Positions 10,196 to 22,100 of a DNA stretch of 42,374 bases are shown one piece after another. Below the pieces are notes generated by a model. It saw only the letters and a list, made by a program, of their open reading frames with translations, was not told where the DNA came from and made no database searches. Numbering within the stretch: position 1 is the stretch's first letter; every line of letters starts with the position of its first letter. The DNA lies in assembly GCF_001039355.2 (NCBI RefSeq), contig NW_019774725.1, forward strand, positions 450,660-493,033, given 5' to 3'. Source of the stretch: Lingula anatina (taxonomy: Eukaryota > Brachiopoda > Lingulata > Lingulida > Lingulidae). Both the position numbers and the translations under genes were made by a program.

Positions 10196-13100
10196 CCATA
10201 GAATACGGTAATGTGCCAAGCATTTCGACGGGCCCAGTCAATCCGACCAAAAAAACTATATTATAAAATTAATTTATCTGGGCTCAAACATTTAGTCCAT
10301 ACGTCAAAATCATGCGACATAATTTTTTTCTTGTTCCGATTGTTCGACCACGTCGTCGGCAAGACTCGGTAAATTTTCAAGCCAGTCATAGATGCTGCAT
10401 GCCGGGCCCTTTGTCAATTGTTGTCCTTTCAATAGCTCTCGTCAATGAGGAAGGAACTATTAATTGAAGATCTAATCTGGAAGCATGACATACCTGTCAT
10501 TTCCTTTGTCCCCGATGACAAAATAGTGTTATAGACATACAATTTGTGCTAATTAAGCAGACTTGCCCTCGCTGACTGATTCATCACGCCCGTAACTGGG
10601 GAAGGGGGGGGTAAAAAAGGTCCATTCTGGATGAAACCAAATATGGACAGTGGGTAGAATACGTCGTAAACACCTTCATATAGACCATATATAGCGTTTG
10701 CTAGAAAAAAAAAGTTTGGGAAGAATAAGCAATTTATTTTCAAGTTTGATTGAAATATATATGCAGATGGGGAAACGTTCTTGAAGTCAACACCGCAAGA
10801 TCTTACATTTACTACAATCGACCGAAAGATCAGCGGGATCGACCGCCCAGACTTCTTGGCGCCAAATACCACGCCCTGTCAAAATCTGACGAACACGTGT
10901 AGCTGTTCACCTACATGGATAACTGATTTGTCAACAATAAAAATGACGTCTTCCTTAACTCCATGAGAGCTTCATAGAGAGTTCCACTGGATATTTATGT
11001 TACCTCTGAGTCACTTTTTATTTCCCCAGATGCATGAAATGTTGACGATATTTAGCGTAATCCACGAAGAACTCCATTCCTGTGACCCCCCTCCCCCAAA
11101 ATGGGACCGTCTTCATTAACATGTGGTTTGCGCTATGCTGGACCAGACCAGATAAGACCAGTCTTATTTCTGCATGTGCTCAATTCTCGCGTCAAATTAT
11201 AAATGCACTTGTTTTGTGAAAATTATGGCAATCAAATGCCTTTTTTTACGTTCGGGTTGTATCAGAGGGGTTTTCAATATGCACCGTGGTTTGTGCACAG
11301 CAAGAGTATATAAGTAAGAAAATCGGAAGAGTGCCAGCAAGATAGGCCTACTGTATGTCTATCGGCACAGGTAGGCTCCGTATTTTGCCTTTTCTCAATA
11401 TGTTTTAATATGACATGCTTTTTAAATAAAATACTTATAAGTAATTTGAAGTTACATTGAATTCCGTTTGAGTACCAGTTGGTATTCTTTGATACGGGTG
11501 ATTGAATTTTCTTCGGAAGTACGCCTCCACGCTGAGCAAGCCTTGCGGGTTGAAAACAACTGATCTCAGACTGGTAAAAAATTTCAATTCAGTTGATTTC
11601 AGTTGTCATATTAAAATTCAAATAGGGCGTACGTAGATCACATAACTAGTTTAAGTCTACTAAAGCTACCGGTTTCAAATATAAGTGACCCGCCTTTGTT
11701 TACAACACCTGTCTCTGGGGAAGTACTCGTCCCACTCGTGAAGCGCATCTTGAAAATGATCGTAGGTGGTACTCATGGTTTTAGTCCCAACCCGTCTCGT
11801 ACAGCTCCGCCGGCTCCTGCGGCTCCGCAGGATGGCGTGGGATACAAGTCACCGTTACCGCTTCTTCTCCTAGACTGCAAGGACCTGTGTCCCCATCTGT
11901 TGGATTTTGGTCACATATAATCTCAACTTGAACCCCCTGGTTTTTTTGTCTCAGTCGGTGCATTGGCCTGGGCGTGGCACTCGTTATAACGCACCCTTGT
12001 CAAAATTTTTGAAAATTCAATGCTAAATATCTCCCATACCGAAGGAATTATGTGAAATATATCTACAGATGGCTGACCGAAAGTCATATGTAGAGATTGC
12101 AAATATGCCCTTGGATTTGACCTTTGACCTTTATTTCAAGGTCAAATGGGCCAAAATTTTCTAAAAATGTGAATTTTTTGCAAAAAAAAATTATTATTTT
12201 ATGCTGATTTTCAGAAACTTCACAGATCTAACTTATAATATTATGGGCAGATGTTACCCTTAGGGTCTTCTTTCATCTTCGTGAGTTTGGGGTCAATCGG
12301 TGCATTTTCACGGGAGTAGCGGCCATTAGATGCTGAAAACTCTCTCAAATTCTGGAATGCCAGAGACCTCTTGTTTTTTGCATTTTGTAGAGCTTGTCAA
12401 GCGCAACACTGAAGGTGGTGTCCATTTTTTGTTTTCGATACGGCTTAGACATTGTACTACATTGTATATCGACAGTTCAACATCCAATATTTCGTGGTGA
12501 AAATAAAATGTGAAATACTACAAAATTAGCAGAGATACGCCCATAGTTACTATTGAACTTGAATAGGAAGTCATGTACTTGTAATCTAACTGGCCTTGAA
12601 ATTGACCTTTGACCTACTTGTCATGATGAACTGCACTTTGCAAGTTTTCTGATTTTTATATCTCCAAAACTGGCAAAGATATGCCCATAGTTACTGTTGA
12701 ACTTGAATAGGAAGTCATATACTGGCAATCTAACTGTGATCCTGAAATTGACCTCTGACCTACTTTACACCATGAACTGAACTTTGCAAATTTTCTAGCC
12801 CTTATATCTCTTAAACTGGCAAAGATACGCCCATAGCTACTGTTGAACTTGAGTAGGAAGTCGTATACTGGCAATCTTACTGTGACCTTTAAATTGACCT
12901 CTGACCTACTTTTCCCCATGAACTGAACTTTGCAAATTTTCTCTCCCTTATATCTCAAAAACTGGCAGAGGTACGCCATTAGTTACTATTGAACTTCAAT
13001 AGGAAGTCATATACTGGCAATCTAAGTGTGACCTTGAAATTGACCTCTGACCTACTTTACACCATGAACTGAACTTAGCAAATTTTGGTTCCCTTTTCTC

Positions 13101-16100
13101 TCTAAAACTGGCAGAGATATGTCCATAGTTACTATTGAAGTTGAATAGGAAGTCACATACTGGCAATTTACTGTGACCTNGCATCAGTTAGTGAGTATAT
13201 AATAATTTTCAGTTCTACAAGTGTTTCATCAAATCATTTTACTACCATTTGTGTTGCTGTATACCAGCTAGCAGATATGAAATGTTGATTGTAGTTAAAA
13301 TTCTTAAATTGAATCTGGTTTGCTCAAAATTAATATATGCCTCAGTAAAATTTGGTCTTGTTTATCTATTTATATAATTGTTGTTTTCACGTAACATTTT
13401 CAGGGCTTGCTTGGGAACAAAGCACTATTACTAGTAAATATTACTGGTACATATATATTATCCATAGAATACTCATATTTCATAATTTTAGTGAGACAGC
13501 TTTCTATACTCAACCAGATCAAACAGCAAAAAGTGATAGTACGGTACATTTTGAAATGTGTCTGATATATTTCCAGACTTTACTAATTATTGGATAGACG
13601 CAATCCATACTTATTCGCAACAGCAAAACATGAGTGAAGATGGGGTATCGTCCCCCCGAATAATCATTGCTTGCACGCATAAAGACAAATACCTGGAAAA
13701 TATTCCCAAAGAAAAGGTACGTATTAGTACTAAAACAAACAAACAAACAAACAAAAAAATTAATAATAATAAATAATTTAAATTAAACTGTTCTGAAAAA
13801 AGTAATTATGACAATTGACTGATAAAATATGTTATTGAAGCTTGCAGTGTGTTGAAAAACATTCTCCCATTCTCTTACAGCATGAAGAAGAAATAAATGC
13901 ATACTTTGATAAATTGCGGCAGCATATACAACAGAAGAGAAGTGGTGTGCATGTTGATCCTCGTTTCTTTGCAATTGACAACACATGTCAAGATGAAGAT
14001 CAAGAAATATCTGATCTCCGTCGATATGTTATGAAAATTGCTGAAAGCCAAAAATCTTGGGGAGAGAAGAATCCAATAAGATGGATTAGATTAGAAGAAG
14101 ATCTTCAGCTGCGACGAGCACCCGAGAAACGAGGAAAAAGGTGGATAAGGTATGAGGAGCTGCAAAATTTAGCTCTTAAAGTTGGAATGCCGGATGCCAT
14201 TGAGCTGAAGTCATTCCTCCAGTTCCATCATGACATTGGAGATCTTATGCACTTTCAGACTGATGATCTTTCAGACATTGTCATTTTGAATCCAACATGG
14301 CTGATAGACGCATTCAGGTCTATTATAGCAGTTGATAAACACCATGTCAAAGCCAAAGGGACTCCGTATTGGTCTGCATTAAAGAGGGGCATCTTAGATG
14401 AAAGACTTTTGGATGAGCTATGGGGAGATGACAGTGAGTTGAAGCCCATTGTAATTGGTGTTATGGTACAATTCAACATTCTTTTGCAACAGGATGTCAA
14501 GCCAGGTACAACAGAAAAGCCTACTTCTCGACAGTTCTATGTGCCCAGCTTACTTCAGGTATGCAAGAATCCAGAATCTGGGGTTGGCAGTGAAGGAACA
14601 CTGTTTATACAAGGGAAAGAGAACTTTATGCCACATGTGCTTTTCAACCGGCTTACAGTGAAATTAGTTCAAAATGACACATCTTCAGGTAGGAAAGGAT
14701 TAAGAAGAAGAGGTGACTTTTTTCTCTTTCAAAATGAGTTGTACTACGATTATGCTGTATATGTAATTGATCCACTCAGAAGAGCTCGTTGTGCTTTGAG
14801 AAAGTCAACAAAATCCTCTTCCATCGAACTGATTCCCTTATATCCCCCAACGACAAAGTTTGACAGAACAATCCGAGGGGCATATGCTAAGTGGAAGAAC
14901 CATGTTTCGATGCAAATTCAGCAAGTTAAGCAGACAATCTGCCCACATTTACATCTAGAATGGTGTGTCAGAAATCCAAGAAAGCCAAAGGTCAGAGATG
15001 AGCTGATGGCAATGGATCCGAAGGAGACTGATCACACAGAATGTGGGCTCCCTGAGGATTCAGTGTACAGACTATGGTTTATGCCAGACTCAAGTGAGAA
15101 GGTAAGTCATGTAAATATATTATGGAAGTGTGGCTCAGTTATAACTTGTACATGAATATTACATGTATCTTTGTGAAATATATTTGTTTTGTAAATAAAT
15201 GAGTACTCTGAGTATCTGATCACTGTTTTTTTTTATTCAACAGGAGGATAGTGTTACTCCACCTGCCACAACATTACCAAGTGTTACTGGAGGTAAATTA
15301 TCATAGAACTCTACACACCCATGAAATATAAATGTTAAAAAGCATTATTTAGTTATTGGTGTTGTTTAAAAATTCTTTGATACCTTGATTTTGTTACAGT
15401 TGGATTTTCCACTGCGCAATTTCATTTGTTTGTTGTTTTGCTTCCAGTTTGAAGTCTTTTTATGAACAGACACGTTGTGTTTGTACATATAGCCCTAACC
15501 TAGCTGCTCTGTTTCTGCCAATGCCCATGTTGAGGTTGATGTCATGCACTTTAACTCAGAGTGGAAAACCAAGTAGACTTTTGTCTTTAAAACTGGAGAA
15601 CTGATGAATTTTAGTAAAGGCTCAGTTCTAAAACTGACTTGATCATATCATTCTTCCAAAACTTTGGGATTTGATAGACAGATCATCAATGATGTGCATG
15701 GGAATTCAGATTTACAATATACTTAGGTGTTGGGAATGCCCCAAATGTATTCTTTTTTTTTTTTCACATCATAACTTTTGATATTTGGCCCAGACAATAG
15801 CAGTGAGGAAGTTGACATATTTATTTATTGAACCTGTAGGTTTTGTTCAGATAAATTACAGTTAAACAATGATCAGGAGAAAGACAGTTCTATTAATTTT
15901 ACATTTTCTTTCAATACATTGCTATAGGAGACAGAGATGGTGGTATGTCTCAAGAAGAAAGAAAGTCAGAGTCACCTGCACTACCCCAGACCAGGCACTC
16001 TACCTCACAATGCAGTGAGGAAATAGGGACAGATGCGCTCAAAGACATGTACCTGAGGAAATTCTCCATCACTCCAGAAGGTGGACATGTTCACCTGAAG

Positions 16101-19100
16101 GAAGTTGGAGTATTCCTGTTAGTGCCTCCAGGAGCTCTGGCTGAAACTACAGAAATGTTCATTGGTATAAGTTGGAGAGAAGAAGACATGCCACCGCTGC
16201 CACCGTGTCAGACTAGAGCAAGTCCAGTTGTTGTCTGTGGACCACATGGCCTGACGTTCAGAACACCAGTGTACCTGTCATTTTATCACTGCATATCAGG
16301 CACACGCCAAAGAAAGATGGGAAAGATCTGTCCTGAAAATCTAACTCAGAATTCAAGACTGGACAATCCATTTTACGTATGGCAGTCAGAAACTCACTTA
16401 AATGCCCCTTGTCAGTGGAAAGTATTGAGCAGTGATTCTGTTGTGTTGACAAACACCAAATGTGTCTTAAATGTGAACCAGTTCTGCAAACACAGTTTGT
16501 CATGTGACAGTAAGCGTCTTTCTGCCTTGGTGTTTGGGTCATTTCAGCCTCGACCTGCCCCTTTGCTGAAACTGATGGTGTGCTGTGTCAATGACACCCG
16601 AGATGAGGTCGAGGTGAGGCTTTATTTTAACCTCAAGTGGGTTTCTTTTTTATGTTATGGTTATTTCTGACATATTGACATAATTTCTATGCCATGGATG
16701 ATTACTAATAACTGTTAAAATGTAATTGCTCCCTGTATTAAGTGCCTTTATTTAAATTCTTTCAATAAAAATGTGCATTCTTTTTCAATTGGTCATTTTC
16801 AAGACATGGCCTAACAAGTCATTTTGTCATCATATCTGTTGCATTTGTTTGTGCAGATTGTTTTTTCTTCTTTTCACCTTGATACCCCTAATAAGCTTGT
16901 ACATGTATGTTGCTGTTGAAACCTAAATATTTTCTGTTGGAATGTTGTAGAATGTGAGAACTAATGCTAAGGAATATTTCCTAATGGAGATGCTAGCTAT
17001 GGAAAAGAAGTTTCATTTCTTAACTTGTGAGTACAGTGAGAGCAAAGAAAAGGAGTCCTATGATGTCAGCCTTTTGTTGGACAGGTTTGAGACAAAGTGG
17101 AACATGCATGAAGATTGTCCTAGAAAGGTTGGTATTAATGCGTTATATTTTTACCACCAGCGTTAGCGCTGGCGGTACACATGGTTTTAGTCCCGTCCGG
17201 ATCATTCTGCCGGCTCCGCCAGACGGCTACCATTACCGCTTCTCCACCTAGACGGTAAGGGCCTCCGTACCCATCTCTTGGAGTAAGGTCACCTATAATC
17301 TCAACTCGTTCCACGTAAAATTTGGGCTTTTTCGGTATTGGGGTCTAGGTGTGGCACTCATTGCAATGCACCCTTGTCTAAAAATGGCAAAATTACAAGC
17401 TAATTATCTACCCTACGGAAGGAATTATGGGAAAAATTTCTACAGACGGCATTCCAAAAGTCATATGTGTGCATTTCAAATATGCCCTTGGATTTGACCT
17501 TTGACCTTTATTTCAAGGTCAAACGGGCCAAAATTTTCAAAAAAACCAAATTTTTTACGAAAAAAAAAAAAAAATTATTTGCCCTGTTCTTCAGACACCA
17601 CACAGACTTAACCAATAATATTATTGGAAAGTGTTACCCTTCAGGTCATCTTTCATCTCCGTGAATTTGGGGTCAATCAATGCATTTTCACAGGAGTAGC
17701 GACCATAAGATACCGAAACTGAAAACTGTCTCTAATTTGGGAACCTTTAATGCTGGAGACCCATTCTTTTTTGCATTTTGTAGAGCATGTAAAGCCCAAC
17801 ACTGGTGGTCTCCCTTTTTTTGTATTCCTTACGGTTTTTGAGTTACGCTGTATCAAAAATTACATATTGGTGGTGAAAGCAAAATGTGCAGTACGGTAAT
17901 GGATAATAAATTTTGAACTCCGGTAAAATAAAACATAAGGCTTGGCAAAGCAGACAACTTGTGGTCAAAAATGACCNAGTTATTTACATAGAGGTAAAAT
18001 TTCGAGACTAGAAATATTTTTCTATCGGATCATAGTTAAAGACAAGTATTCGACACCGCAATTGTACAATTTTAAACACTCATTTTACGGCAACAAAAAC
18101 GATTGCCTTCACCATATTGGGCATTTTGAATTCCTCCATGAACAAACATACCTTATTCTCATCTAGCATCCAAAATAGCAAAAGAAATTGTACTTACATT
18201 TTATCTCTATAAGTGTCTTGACTCATCCACCCGAACGTTTTCCTCGCGTTATCACCAGCCACCTGTCCAAATGACACAAAAAGTCATCAACAGCCGCGAT
18301 ATGCTCGCTACCTGTACGGGAGGTCACGTGATCCGAACGCACATCGTTTCGCGAAGAGCTCGCGCTAAGCCGATTATCCTTTGATCTTTCTCCGCGTTAC
18401 TTGTCCTTCTCTATTTAGGTCCAAGGGCCACCTGAGAGAAATAGCAGTAGAGGTTAACATCTATAAGACATGAATACTTCTAAAGATTATATTTGAATTC
18501 GCAGTATGTTCTCAACAGCGCACGTTTATTAAAGGCTAAGAATGTATTGACGACTCTATAGAGACGGACTGTACACGCTGGAAGTCCCTCAGATTTGCCT
18601 GCACTTAGTGCGCATGAGCAGAACAGATGTTTCACGCTCCCGGCGGTACACGCCACACCGGTAGTCTAATCTATGCTGTACAGAAATTCATAAGTGGATT
18701 ATGCGCTGTATGTTTTCATTGTTAGCTGTGGGGGTTCAGTCATTAAATCTCAGTTCCATTCGCCCGGACTGTACCCCCGCAGGGACGACGCATGGGAGAG
18801 GAGAGACCATGAAAGGATTACAGGGTATTTCTTTTATGTAGGTGCACCTTATTTAGGTCTCGGCCTTACTAGACCTCGGCTCTTCTCAATGTGAATGCTC
18901 TCTAAGAGATCCCACAGTAATTTGGGTTAAGGAAGAATATAGAGTGAAAATAGTTAAATCTTTTTTCATCTACTATGCTAGGACTTGTTGATCATGATCA
19001 ACCCTTGCACATGCCTAAATAAGGGAGGGCCCATTGCTCTAATAAGTAACATGTAACACATGATAGCATTTTATGGGCTAAGGGACTACTCTGTATTCTG

Positions 19101-22100
19101 TAAGGGTATTCTGGAGATATTTTCCTCGGTCTTGATTTTGAGATATCTGTACAGTATTATTCACACAGTTTTGATTACAAAAACACTTTAGTTGATTTCA
19201 GTTTATTTCCTCTTTAAATTAATATACACATTCTCTGCATAAAGACCAGTAAACATGTCATCCTGAAGACTTGTAGTATTAAATTAAAACTGAAAACAAC
19301 GTACATATGATTCTGTCCAGCCCACCTCTAAATAGATACTAGAAGTTGGTATTCAATCTTTATAAACCCTACCTCATTAATGATTGCAGCTTATTGTATT
19401 TAACTTGAGGCTGAAATATTTGACACACGCTAAGCTTTCATATTGGCTTGTTATTTTGTGTTTTATGCTTTTTGGTGTTGTGGTTGTGCTTGTGGTTTTC
19501 CCCTCTATCTCTTTAACAAAGAGCATCTCTGTTTAACAAAAACAATATACTGTACACAATATATTAATGAAGACTTCATGCTGTTATGAGAGTTGGTAGT
19601 AATCAAACATGTGTTTAAATATATTTAGTAATAAATTTTCAAGATACCCTACCTCCCTTGTATATCTATATACATCTTTTTGCTGTAGTTTAGAGCATCA
19701 CTTTATATTGGCATTAATTTTGTAGGAATGGATACACACTAAAGAAGTTGGCTGTAGAGTTGATGCAGGAACTCCAACTGTGAGCTTCAGGGTTGATGCC
19801 TCCAGCACTAGGTTTGATGTGATTATTAATACAGTTAGAACTAGAACTATGTTATATAGAAATACAATACGTCTTGAACCTAATATTTGTTTGGAGTTAG
19901 AAACTGTGAAATAGCTGGTATTGCAAACTTTTTAAAGATGTGTGTATTATCTATGGATGATTGTACATGTAACATGAAGCCGATTTTTATCATACCTTGC
20001 AGTGTCAGGTAAAAGATGTAAATTATTATCTCTTAGCAAACTTCAAAACTATTTTTTACTGGCTTTGTATGTTAAAGATCCAGAGCCTAGGGTATTAACC
20101 AGTTCGAAGAAGTGAACCAAATCAAGATTTTGTTTCCATACGTTCTCTGTTTATGAACCAATTAATTTTGTGTGCCTCAATCAATGTTGCAGGACTGAAC
20201 AGTCATCATATGAGACTTATGTTGAGGCATTACAAGATGATCCAGATGATTATCCAGAAGAGGTGTGGTCCACAAATGTTGTAACCCAAGATACAAATGC
20301 CAGTCCTGAGCCAGAAATGGATCTAACAGCTCTTTGTCATTGCTTGGCAAGGTAAAACATAATACAGATCCTTTTTTACTCTATGTTACTTCTTTCAGTA
20401 GTTATATAGCAATATACCCTTTTCATCCAAAATTGATGTTAAATAGTCAATTCAAAACTTTTAAAAGTAAAAACTATTCCCTGGCATTACAATGCCAAAT
20501 ACATGTACACTGTACTAGTACCATACACAACAAGGTGTTTTAGGGTTTAAATTCTGTGATTGTGTATACATACAGATGTGTGATATTATGTGTGATGATA
20601 TATTTAGACTCGACATTTAAATTTTGACTTATAGAACAAAATGCCAAGACAGAAGATGAGGAACTTATCGTGCGGAGGAGGAAAGTTTTAAACAGTGTCC
20701 TCTCTGCCACCAAGAGAGAAGGGTTTTCTTTTTTTAAAATTCCCAAAGTGGAATTTTCCGGAGAGAAAGCCCTAGATGATGGTGGTCCACGAAGAGAGTG
20801 TTTTAGGTATAATATATATATTAGGTATTGATTGATGAAAACCATTTATTTACCTAGGTTAATGCTGTATATAATGGTCTGTTTTTGCATATTTACTCAT
20901 GAATTGTTTTAACTTGTAAAATGTGTGATGAAAACATGCTTTAAATTTTATGTATCAGTGCATTTAAAAATGGGTTCCCTACACAGGTATCTTTTATGGT
21001 AAATATTTTGCAATTTTCAGACTACTTATGAAAGAAATTTCATCTCTCGATATATTTGAAGGCCCTCCAGAGGCCCTTGTCTTTAGACATAATGTCACTA
21101 AATTGGAGGCAGGAAGCCACCATAAATCAGGGCAGCTGGTTGCCTGGAGCATTCTCCATGGTGGGCCTGGGTTCCCCATGCTCCACCCCCTGCTCTTTGA
21201 AAAGATGGTGGGAAGGGAGCCTAAGAGGGAAGACATTCCAAAGTATATAGGATTACTTTTGCCAGAAGAGAAAGATAAGCTCAACAAGGTAATACCTGTA
21301 CAAGTAAAATAAGTTCAAAGCACTTCTTTATTTGTAATTATCAATTACAAATGAAAAAAATGTTTCTTTTTTTTTGTTACCTCTTAGACAACCTCTTTTC
21401 CCAACACATCTAATGGTTCTACATTAATTAATTTATCAACTGAATGAATCATTTCAATAACAGTATAGTATCCACTTCAAAATTAAAGTAAATGTAAATA
21501 TGCTAATTGCAGATATATTGCAGTGATAAAACAGATTTTGACGCAGTGGTGGTGGCTGAAATGGATTGGATATGTGACCAGGGGATTTTTAAGTTTTCTT
21601 TCGAGGAGAAGGAAACGATGATATTTCAGCTTCTGCTGAACATAGTATATTACAAGTAAGATTTATAAATTTGAACCCTAGTTAGAAAACAATCATTGAT
21701 AATTCGTCACTTTAAACAAAAATGATTTTTAAAATACTTCTATTACCCAATGTAATTATGTTTATAGATGTATATAGACATGTCAAATTGCACTTCATTT
21801 GCAATTTGATGTTTGAGGTATTTATTAGTGGCAGTGCTATTCTGATGTGGCAGCAAATAAGGAACAGTTTACAATGTTATCTTTGATCTACCTCTCTAAA
21901 GGAATGTAATTGTGATTGATTTGATGCGTAATTGTTAATTGTGGCCAGTGCCATTCACTCCAAGCAGCAGCTCCCTAACAAATAGAAGTCTTACATGTTG
22001 TAAAAGTATAATATGTACATTTCTAACTAATTTTTTATAACATAGTAATACTGCATATGGGATCTTTACTAAAAACAATTTTTTTCTAACCATAATTTCC

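Noticed and set aside
10549-10966. Short open frames on both strands in the Roco intron
   Set aside because: No motif, no splice chain and no repeat match.
12656-13184. Minus-strand frames with internal repeats
   Set aside because: They are the 146-bp tandem array of repeat copy B; the repeated protein pattern only mirrors the DNA repeat.
16258-16542. Minus-strand open frame opposite ZU5
   Set aside because: Shadow of the ZU5 exon on the other strand.
20193-20351. Death domain between UPA and HECT
   Set aside because: The exon is an acidic linker too short for a six-helix Death fold and lacks its Trp/Leu pattern.
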